DNA from: CANJBX01 sp041487815
GTDB lineage: Bacteria; Pseudomonadota; Alphaproteobacteria; Rhizobiales; Xanthobacteraceae
Assembly: GCA_041487815.1 (NCBI GenBank)
Contig: JBGPOB010000240.1
Span: 1-5,944, forward strand
Direction of reading: 5' to 3'
Length of the DNA stretch: 5,944 bases
Shown in pieces: positions 1 to 4,754 of this stretch (position 1 is its first letter; each line of letters begins with the position of its first letter). The position numbers and the translations under genes are program-made. Below the pieces are notes generated by a model. It did no database searches, had not been told where the DNA came from, and worked only from the letters and a program-made list of their open reading frames with translations.

Positions 1-440
1 TAGATGCGCCCCTGCGCGTCGCTGGTAAGGTCGTTCGGGCTGACGAACGGCTTGCCCTGATACTTGTCGGCCAGTACCGTCATGGCGCCGGTCGCGAGGT
101 TGCGTCTTACGATTCCCGGCGCGCCGCCGGCGATCCCGCGCGCGATGAGAAGATCGCCATTCTTATCCACATGCAGGCCGCCGACCCCGCCGCTCGGGTC
201 CATGACCGTGGTGGTCTCGCCGTTCGCAGGGTTGTAGCGGAAGACGGCGCCGGGCGGTGCGATCTCGACAAGGTAGAGCGTTCCGTCCCTGGCCGCGACG
301 ACGCCTTCGCCGAACGTCTTGCCGGCGCTGGAGACCTTCTCCCATTTGGCGCCGTCGGGCAGCACACCCTGCGCGGCAGCCGCGGTGGCCAAGGCGACGG
401 CGGCCAATGTCAGAAAAATGCGCCGCAGAAAATGACACAT
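1..440 (-). CDS. SMP-30/gluconolactonase-like secreted protein (3' part missing)
   Basis: The gene starts at ATG 440 and runs off the left edge, leaving 146 visible codons. GGAGG at 446-450, five bases upstream, fixes the start. Residues 1-24 form a clear signal peptide: basic CHFLRR, a hydrophobic LTLAAVALATAAAA stretch and likely cleavage near AAA-AQ-G, so the product should be exported to the periplasm. The mature part reads like a six-bladed propeller of the SMP-30/gluconolactonase/LRE superfamily. Visible features are FGEGVV (residues 43-48, Glu45 at the usual metal-ligand position), repeated D-x-x-G-x-L/I-Y/L turns (GTLYLVE, NGDLLIA), and SPNDLTSDAQGRIY (134 onward), in which Asn136 matches the family's metal-binding Asn. 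Family members hydrolyse sugar lactones or other esters, but the substrate cannot be told from this fragment; a Vgb-like or NHL-type propeller is the alternative. It is divergent from the protease-like gene and shares a roughly 230-base upstream region with it. Confidence 0.8.
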   Translation of the reverse strand, partial: MCHFLRRIFLTLAAVALATAAAAQGVLPDGAKWEKVSSAGKTFGEGVVAARDGTLYLVEIAPPGAVFRYNPANGETTTVMDPSGGVGGLHVDKNGDLLIARGIAGGAPGIVRRNLATGAMTVLADKYQGKPFVSPNDLTSDAQGRI

Positions 441-442
441 TG

Positions 443-450
443 CTTCCTCC
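443..450 (-). promoter_or_regulatory. Ribosome binding site of the SMP-30-like gene
   Basis: GGAGGAAG precedes ATG 440 and fixes the start of the truncated left-edge gene. It is a near-consensus SD with five bases between GGAGG and the start codon. I could not identify a convincing -35/-10 pair for either divergent gene in 451-600. Confidence 0.7.
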
Positions 451-584
451 CAGCTTATTTACGCGAGTTTGATGCAACGCTAATCCCCGCGCGGCCTCGC
501 ACGCAACGGCTTTCCGCAGGCTTGATGGCGAAAACGACCGCAGCGAGGGAACCTGCTCAACGCTGCAATGCAATTGCGCGCGAT

Positions 585-593
585 AAAGGAGGT
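585..593 (+). promoter_or_regulatory. Near-perfect Shine-Dalgarno of a leader ORF
   Basis: AAAGGAGGT is nearly a full complement of the 16S rRNA 3' tail. It lies seven bases before ATG 600, which opens a 27-codon ORF and not the protease frame. It is the strongest ribosome-binding signal on the plus strand here, stronger than the AAGGG at 658-662 that precedes the protease start at 670. Its pairing with the short ORF is what suggests that the leader is translated. Confidence 0.6.
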
Positions 594-599
594 TGTACG

Positions 600-683
600 A
601 TGGCGCTTGCGCGGCGCACACAAGTTGCGCACCGCACCTCGTGCCACGGTCGCAACAAAGGGTTGCCTCATGCGCAATGCTGA
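600..683 (+). CDS. Putative 27-aa leader peptide (uORF) overlapping the protease-like gene
   Basis: The ORF begins at ATG 600 behind a near-ideal SD and ends at TGA 681-683, encoding MALARRTQVAHRTSC followed by HGRNKGLPHAQC. It overlaps the protease-like start codon (670) by 14 bases in another frame. The peptide is short, basic, carries two Cys and three His, and has no signal or membrane segment. It resembles no family I know, so its role, if any, is probably the act of translation itself. A ribosome on it would open the hairpin at 624-656 and terminate just past the downstream start, allowing reinitiation there. I see the SD, frame and overlap directly; translation and regulatory function are inferred. 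A chance ORF is the alternative. Confidence 0.4.
   Translation: MALARRTQVAHRTSCHGRNKGLPHAQC
624..656 (+). promoter_or_regulatory. Hairpin in the leader, just before the protease RBS
   Basis: GTTGCG (624-629) pairs with CGCAAC (651-656). ACCG (631-634) pairs with CGGT (647-650). CAC (635-637) pairs with GTG (641-643) across a 3-base CTC loop. That gives 13 base pairs, with C630 bulged on one side and CCA 644-646 on the other. The stem ends one base before the AAAGGG ribosome-binding stretch (657-662), so stacking or ribosome access there could be affected. There is no following U-run, so it is not an intrinsic terminator. The leader ORF runs straight through it. Confidence 0.45.
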
Positions 684-1680
684 CGACCGCCGCCGCGTGA
701 TCGCCTGGGTGGCGGGCGTTTTGGCCGCTGGCGTGCTTGCAGGCGACCCGGCGATCGCCCAGCGCGCCTCGCTCGATGACGTTCTCACCGCCGTCGTGCA
801 CGTCAAGACCTTCATCAATCCCGACGCTGTTACGACCGAAAATCTTGGCCGCGTGCGCGAAGGCAGCGGCATCGTCATCGACGATAATGGGCTAATCCTC
901 ACCATCGGCTACCTGATGGTCGAGGCCCATGCGGCCGAGATCGCGACCAGCGCCGGGCGCACCGTACCGGCGAATGTCGTGGGCTACGATTACGAATCCG
1001 GATTTGGCCTTCTGCGCGCGACCGAACCGCTGAAGGCGCGGCCGATCCCGCTCGGCAAGTCCGGCAGCGTCATGGAAGGCGACCCGGTTCTCGCCGCAAG
1101 CTTCGGCGGCGCGGGCATGGTGGCGCCGGTGCGCGTCGTAGCGCGGCGGGAATTCGCCGGCGGCTGGGAATACCTGCTCGACGACGCCATCTTCACCGCG
1201 CCGCCGCATCCGGCATGGAGCGGCGCCGCGCTCATCGACCGCGACGGCAAGCTCGTCGGCGTTGGCTCCCTGATCGTCGGTGACGCGACCGGAAAGGGCG
1301 ACGGCACCGCGGGCAACATGTTCGTGCCGATCGACCGGCTGCCGCCGATCCTCGGCGATCTCATCGCCAATGGGCGCGCGGGCGGCGCGGCGCGTCCGTG
1401 GCTCGGCATCACCACGGTTGAATCGCGCGGCCGCCTGCTCGTCGGTCAGGTGACGCCCGGCGGTCCGGCCGAACAGGCCGGCATCCAGCACGGCGATGAA
1501 ATCATCGGCGTCAACGGCGCCACCGCGAAGAACCTTGCCGATTTTTACCGCCAGGTTTGGTCGCAGGGCAGCGCCGGTACGATCGTTCCGCTGGACATCC
1601 GGCAGGACGAGCGAAAGCGCCGCGTCGAAGTGCGCTCCATGAACCGTCTCGATCGCCTCAAGCTGAAATCGACGTATTAG
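670..1680 (+). CDS. Secreted trypsin/PDZ (HtrA-like) protein with degenerate catalytic triad
   Basis: The product is 336 residues with start ATG 670 (AAGGG at 658-662, spacing 7). This start is preferred over in-frame ATG 568 because it gives a proper signal peptide: RRR at 7-9, a hydrophobic stretch at 10-24 and AIA-Q cleavage near 30/31. Residues about 38-230 are a trypsin-like S1C fold (VREGSGIVIDDNGLILT, 62-78; closing NMFVPIDRL, 216-224). About 243-322 is one PDZ domain (PWLGI; GGPAEQAGIQHGDEIIGVNG), which in this family binds C-terminal peptides. Aligned by eye to DegP-type proteins, His of the LTNAHVV motif is Tyr81 (LTIGYLM), the triad Asp is Gly111 (ESGFGLL), and only the nucleophile position keeps Ser184 (WSGAAL, for the usual NSGGPL). 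It is therefore probably not a peptidase but a periplasmic binding or chaperone-like scaffold. It is likely co-transcribed with the HdeD-like gene. Fold confidence is high; loss of activity is inferred. Confidence 0.85.
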   Translation: MRNADDRRRVIAWVAGVLAAGVLAGDPAIAQRASLDDVLTAVVHVKTFINPDAVTTENLGRVREGSGIVIDDNGLILTIGYLMVEAHAAEIATSAGRTVPANVVGYDYESGFGLLRATEPLKARPIPLGKSGSVMEGDPVLAASFGGAGMVAPVRVVARREFAGGWEYLLDDAIFTAPPHPAWSGAALIDRDGKLVGVGSLIVGDATGKGDGTAGNMFVPIDRLPPILGDLIANGRAGGAARPWLGITTVESRGRLLVGQVTPGGPAEQAGIQHGDEIIGVNGATAKNLADFYRQVWSQGSAGTIVPLDIRQDERKRRVEVRSMNRLDRLKLKSTY

Positions 1681-1708
1681 CGCGCGTAGTGTTCATCGTT
1701 ACATCGTC

Positions 1709-1713
1709 AGGAG
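1709..1713 (+). promoter_or_regulatory. Ribosome binding site of the HdeD-like gene
   Basis: AGGAG sits eight bases before ATG 1722. It decides the start against a frame that is open further upstream, inside the protease-like gene, and it leaves a 41-base gap between the two genes with no visible terminator. Confidence 0.6.
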
Positions 1714-1721
1714 TACAGCCC

Positions 1722-2291
1722 ATGACCAATTCTCCCCTGCGCGAGACTGCGATGCTCGCCGGAGCCATTCGGCGATTTTCGCGCATGTTCCTGATCGAAG
1801 GCGTCGTGCTTGTCGTCCTTGGTCTGTTGGCGGCGCTGGCGCCGATGCTCGCGACCGTCGCGGTGACGATCCTCATCGGCTGGCTGTTCGTGATCGCGGG
1901 CGTCGTCGGGTTTGCCGCCAGCCTGTCGGTGCGCGACCAGCCCGGATTATGGTGGGCGATGCTGTCGGCCGTCGTCACCATCGTCGCCGGCGGGCTCCTG
2001 CTCGGCTGGCCGGTCGCGGGCGCGCTGTCGCTGACCGTCGTATTGATCGCGTTCTTCGTGCTCGAAGGGATCGTGACGATCATGTTCGCGATCGAGCATC
2101 GCCGCGAATCGACCGGGCGCTGGGCAATCATGCTGGCAAGCGGCATCGTCACGCTGGTGCTGGCGGGGATTATTTTTCTCGGGCTGCCGGGCACCGCCGA
2201 ATGGGCGCTGGGCCTTATCGTCGGCATCGACCTGATCTTCGGCGGCGTGGCGCTGATCGCCATCGGCATGGCGGCGCGAAACGCGGCGTGA
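1722..2291 (+). CDS. HdeD family (DUF308) six-helix inner-membrane protein
   Basis: The product is 189 residues, typical for the family. The short N-terminus (MTNSPLRETAML) is followed by a basic patch (RRFSR, 17-21) and six hydrophobic segments at about 22-40, 44-68, 76-96, 99-122, 133-154 and 158-183. Loops between them contain SVRDQPGLWW (69-78) and IEHRRESTGRW (124-134). The pattern of three repeated two-helix units, with GW-L-F-V-I-A-G (53-60) and L-I-F-G-G (171-175), matches HdeD/DUF308 proteins. In Escherichia coli the namesake is linked to acid resistance at high cell density; the molecular activity of the family is not established, so no function beyond a membrane or stress role is offered. 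It follows the protease-like gene by 41 bases on the same strand and is probably in its operon, consistent with an envelope-related pair. It converges on the selenocysteine locus. Confidence 0.85.
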   Translation: MTNSPLRETAMLAGAIRRFSRMFLIEGVVLVVLGLLAALAPMLATVAVTILIGWLFVIAGVVGFAASLSVRDQPGLWWAMLSAVVTIVAGGLLLGWPVAGALSLTVVLIAFFVLEGIVTIMFAIEHRRESTGRWAIMLASGIVTLVLAGIIFLGLPGTAEWALGLIVGIDLIFGGVALIAIGMAARNAA

Positions 2292-2509
2292 GACGCGGAC
2301 GGCGCGCGCGCGATCTCTTCACTTTCCGCCGCTGCCACCGCTTCGGCAATCACACCCATCAGATTGCGCCGCCGGAATGCGAAGGCGCGCTCCCGCGCCA
2401 GCTCAGCGATCCGTTGTGCCATCTCGCGGCGGTATTAAGCTCCAATCCTTTCCGCTTGCTCGGCGGCGGCCTTGCGCGCGTCGAGGAAAGTTTTGGCTGC
2501 AAGCGTCAC
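2292..2509 (-). pseudogene. Decayed gene remnant with premature TAA, start overlapping the selB stop
   Basis: From GTG 2509 the frame reads VTLAAKTFLDARKAAAEQ then AERIGA, hits TAA at 2435-2437, and continues in the same frame as YRREMAQRIAELARERAF then AFRRRNLMGVIAEAVAAAES and EEIA to about 2310. The stretches on both sides of the stop have the same Ala/Arg/Glu-rich amphipathic helical character, as if one gene had acquired a single-base change (for example GAA or CAA to TAA). After EEIA the resemblance to protein fades, and the frame enters the antisense of the HdeD-like gene, where it stays open only by chance. The GTG overlaps the selB-frame TGA as GTGA, a typical coupled arrangement. I recall short rhizobial hypothetical proteins of this style but cannot name the family. 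Alternatives are a genuine 24-aa peptide or non-coding sequence. The spacer shows no other feature and no clear terminator. Confidence 0.4.
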
Positions 2510-4581
2510 CGTCCACTCCCAATTCGCGGCGGAAGAGAATGGGAGTCGAACCCACCAAGGACCGGCTCGCGGCCCTTCCCGGATTTGAAGTCCGGACGCC
2601 CCACCGGGGACGCTTCTCTTCCCTGATCCCGCGCGACCGGCGTTACGGCATCGGCAGCAACCCGGAACAGGTCGAGCCGGTGCCTGTTGAAACGGCGGAG
2701 GTCGCCTCGACGCAGTGTCACACCGTGGCGGTCAAAAAATTCGAGAATCTGGATCGCCACCTTGCGGCCGTTGTCGAGCCGATCGCGGAATTGCGCCGCC
2801 GTGAACTCGCCTGTCGGCGCGGCAGCGGCCAGGTTCGCGACGATCTCAACCATCTCCGCGACGGTGCTGCGCAGGAAGAAGTGGTCGCGCGCAACCTCGT
2901 CCACCTTGCCCATGCGTCCCATCATCTTCGCAAGCCGCCGTATGTCGCCTTCCGCGACGCCCAGTATTCCGGCGAGGTCGCGTACGCGCGGCGGACGAAA
3001 CCGCTCGGCGCCTCCCAGCAGCGGCGCCACCCGCGCCCACAGGCGCTCGTCCTGGGGTGTCAGCCGCAGCTCATGACCGGCAAGTTTGACCCAAGCTCCA
3101 TCCAACGCCACGTCGCGGGCGCGCGCCATGTCCTGCAGGACGGACAAGAACGTGGGAGCCGGCAGGCGCGGCTCGAGCTGCAAGCGCAATCGTTCAAGAC
3201 CTATGCCGGGCAAGTCGGGATTATTTTTATGGAAGGCCTCGAGAGTTGCAAGCAACGCGCGCCTAAGTCGCAACCACGTCGCCGGCCCGACACCAATTGC
3301 GCTGTCTTTGACGGCGATGCGGATAACGTCGAGCGCTTCGACAATGCGTTCAAGTTCGTCTCCCGCAAGCGCGTGATCTCGTGCGAACGCCGACAGATCG
3401 GCGTATCCCGGCGCGCGGTCGAGCAGCGCCGCCAAAGCGCGCTCAGGCTCCTCGATCGCGAGCGCGTCGAGTTGCGCCAGGCGAACGGCGGTGCGGCGCT
3501 TGCGCGCGGGAGCCCGCAGATCGAGAAACTTTCCGCCTCCGATCGTTCGCTGCGCGGAACTATCGCGCAGCACGAAACGATCGCCGACGGCCGCTGCGAC
3601 CGGTTTTTCGAGAATGAGCTGCACGCGTTTCTCCGCCCCGGGAGCAAGCGGCCCATCATCGAGAACAACCACGTGCGCGCCGACTTCGGCCGCGGCGTGA
3701 TACAGCCGCACCGGCATCCATTGCCCCACGGGTTTGGTCTCGCTCGGCAGCAATCGTAGAACGGCGTCGATACGATCGGCGGGCGCGTGGAGCTCCGGAT
3801 CGAGCACCACGTCGCCACGCCGGATCGCCTTCTTGGTGATCGCCTCCCCGGCAAGATTGAGGGCGCAGCGCTCACCGGCCTGTCCGCGCTCGGCCGGGCG
3901 ATTCTGTGCATGGATCGAGCGCACGCGCGCGGCGAGACCCGACGGGCTCACCACGACCCGGTCGCCGACCGCTGCCTGCCCCGACAAAACAGTGCCGGTT
4001 ACAACCGTGCCTATACCCGTCAGCGTGAATGACCGATCGACCGCGAGCCGAAAGCGTCCGCGCGCAGCCCGCTGCCCGAACGAGCGCGACGCATCGAACA
4101 AATGTTGGCGCAGTTCGTCGATGCCTTCGCCCGTGACGGTGGAAACCGCAATCACGGGAGCGCCGGCCAGACGCGTGGGCGACAAGGCGCGTGCGATTGC
4201 GGAACCGACATTGGCGCGCCGCGCGCGATCGGCGAGGTCGGCCTTGGTCAGCGCCACGACCCCGCGCCCGATGCCGAGGAGATCGACGATCGCAAGGTGC
4301 TCCAGCGTCTGTGGCATGACGCCGTCGTCGGCGGCGACCGCCAGGACGACGAAGTCGATGCCGCTTGCCCCCGCCAGCATGGTGCGCACGAAGCGCTCGT
4401 GGCCCGGCACGTCCACGAAGCCGAGAATTGTGCCATCGGGTGCGGGCAAGTATGCAAAGCCCAGATTGATCGAGATGCCGCGCGCTTTTTCCTCTTTCAA
4501 TCGATCCGTATCGACGCCAGTGAGCGCGCCTACCAGCGCGGTCTTGCCGTGATCGATATGGCCGGCCGTGCCGATGATCAT
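2506..4581 (-). CDS. selB: Selenocysteine-specific elongation factor SelB, frame running through selC
   Basis: SelB is a GTPase that carries Sec-tRNA-Sec to the ribosome at UGA codons followed by a SECIS hairpin. The G domain (1-170) shows GHIDHGKT (7-14), switch I RGISINLGF (34-42), DVPGHE (57-62) and TKAD (112-115). In switch I, E. coli SelB has Asp where Asn39 stands. The EF-Tu-like barrels follow, with DRSFTLTGIGTVVTGTVLSG at 182-201. About 350-640 is the winged-helix region that binds SECIS, ending FFDRHGVTLRRGDLRRFN. Start ATG 4581 has GGAGG (4589-4593) seven bases upstream and overlaps the preceding small ORF as ATGA. The frame holds 691 residues, against 614 in E. coli. Conserved sequence ends near 640, then 13 residues lead into residues 654-684, which are the tRNA-Sec gene read in frame, and the frame stops at TGA 2506-2508. 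Residues 641-691 may not be part of a functional protein. Confidence 0.95.
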   Translation of the reverse strand: MIIGTAGHIDHGKTALVGALTGVDTDRLKEEKARGISINLGFAYLPAPDGTILGFVDVPGHERFVRTMLAGASGIDFVVLAVAADDGVMPQTLEHLAIVDLLGIGRGVVALTKADLADRARRANVGSAIARALSPTRLAGAPVIAVSTVTGEGIDELRQHLFDASRSFGQRAARGRFRLAVDRSFTLTGIGTVVTGTVLSGQAAVGDRVVVSPSGLAARVRSIHAQNRPAERGQAGERCALNLAGEAITKKAIRRGDVVLDPELHAPADRIDAVLRLLPSETKPVGQWMPVRLYHAAAEVGAHVVVLDDGPLAPGAEKRVQLILEKPVAAAVGDRFVLRDSSAQRTIGGGKFLDLRAPARKRRTAVRLAQLDALAIEEPERALAALLDRAPGYADLSAFARDHALAGDELERIVEALDVIRIAVKDSAIGVGPATWLRLRRALLATLEAFHKNNPDLPGIGLERLRLQLEPRLPAPTFLSVLQDMARARDVALDGAWVKLAGHELRLTPQDERLWARVAPLLGGAERFRPPRVRDLAGILGVAEGDIRRLAKMMGRMGKVDEVARDHFFLRSTVAEMVEIVANLAAAAPTGEFTAAQFRDRLDNGRKVAIQILEFFDRHGVTLRRGDLRRFNRHRLDLFRVAADAVTPVARDQGREASPVGRPDFKSGKGREPVLGGFDSHSLPPRIGSGR
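2530..2622 (-). tRNA. selC: tRNA-Sec (anticodon UCA), embedded in the selB reading frame
   Basis: The 93-base gene, read on the minus strand from 2622, closely matches the E. coli selC layout. It has an 8-bp acceptor stem (GGAAGAGA with TCTCTTCC), a long D arm around CCCCGGTGGGG, and an anticodon arm CCGGA-CTTCAAA-TCCGG with TCA at 34-36. The extra arm is long, an 8-bp stem AAGGGCCG/CGGTCCTT with loop CGAGC. The T arm is GTGGG-TTCGACT-CCCAT and the discriminator is G73 (2530). The 8+5 bp acceptor/T domain and long variable arm are hallmarks of bacterial tRNA-Sec. It is charged with serine by SerRS, converted by SelA, and delivered by SelB to in-frame UGA. The bases after G73 are CCG, so CCA must be added enzymatically. 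It lies wholly inside the open selB frame on the same strand and is probably released from the selAB transcript by RNA processing. Confidence 0.97.
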
Positions 4582-4754
4582 AGCTCGGCCTCCGGCAACC
4601 GCGTCCGCGCCCTTCGTTCGGCTGCGATGATGCCGCCGGAATCGAGCGCCGTGGCGTAATCGTCGCGACCGGCGGCCTCGTGTGCGGCCGCCATTGGTGC
4701 CCGCACGTCGGTGTCGGGCCCCTCCCGTCGCGCGAAGCGATCAAGCCAACGCAT
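4578..4754 (-). CDS. 58-aa small protein between selA and selB, possibly a truncated Sel1-repeat protein
   Basis: ATG 4754 lies inside the end of selA (selA stops at 4741), and its TGA (4578-4580) overlaps the selB start as ATGA. SD AAGGGAG at 4761-4767, six bases upstream, is strong. The product is MRWLDRFARREGPDTDVRAP, then MAAAHEAAGRDDYATALDSG, then GIIAAERRARTRLPEAEL. It is hydrophilic, with a basic-aromatic N-terminus, an Ala-rich helix and a charged C-terminus, and no signal or membrane segment. The tight overlaps on both sides make it an operon member translated between SelA and SelB. From memory, alphaproteobacterial sel operons often carry a Sel1-repeat (TPR-like) protein in this slot. 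Residues 1-37 read like the opening helix of such a protein and 42-58 like a C-terminal tail, so an internal deletion in an originally longer gene is possible. That link is an inference and was not checked. Confidence 0.5.
   Translation of the reverse strand: MRWLDRFARREGPDTDVRAPMAAAHEAAGRDDYATALDSGGIIAAERRARTRLPEAEL
4589..4593 (-). promoter_or_regulatory. Ribosome binding site of selB
   Basis: GGAGG, seven bases before ATG 4581, lies within the last codons of the upstream small ORF. With the ATGA stop/start overlap it confirms the selB start and suggests that translation of the two is coupled. Confidence 0.65.

Noticed and set aside
570..577. GCAATTGC palindrome as an operator between the divergent genes
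   Set aside because: An 8-base palindrome with no second copy or spaced half-sites is too weak to support an operator call.
568..669. Upstream ATG 568 as start of the protease-like protein
   Set aside because: It would put 34 basic residues before the signal peptide, and no SD precedes it. ATG 670 gives a standard signal peptide and has AAGGG upstream.
892..1491. Minus-strand ORF of 199 codons opposite the protease-like gene
   Set aside because: It lies entirely within a well-supported gene on the other strand, has arginine-rich low-information composition and no SD that would favour it.
1658..2291. Continuation of the minus-strand remnant frame through the HdeD-like gene
   Set aside because: Protein-like character ends near 2310. 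Beyond that the frame is simply the antisense of the membrane protein gene, rich in Ser/Thr/Pro/Ile from reversed hydrophobic codons.
2470..2508. UGA 2506-2508 at the end of the selB frame as a selenocysteine codon
   Set aside because: A CTTGC/GCAAG pairing follows the UGA, but its loop would be about 23 bases with no inner stem, unlike a bacterial SECIS. The continuation has no conserved protein character.
2377..3759. Long plus-strand ORF of 460 codons opposite selB
   Set aside because: It is the antisense of the selB 3' half and selC, with no family motifs. Long open antisense frames are expected in GC-rich coding DNA.
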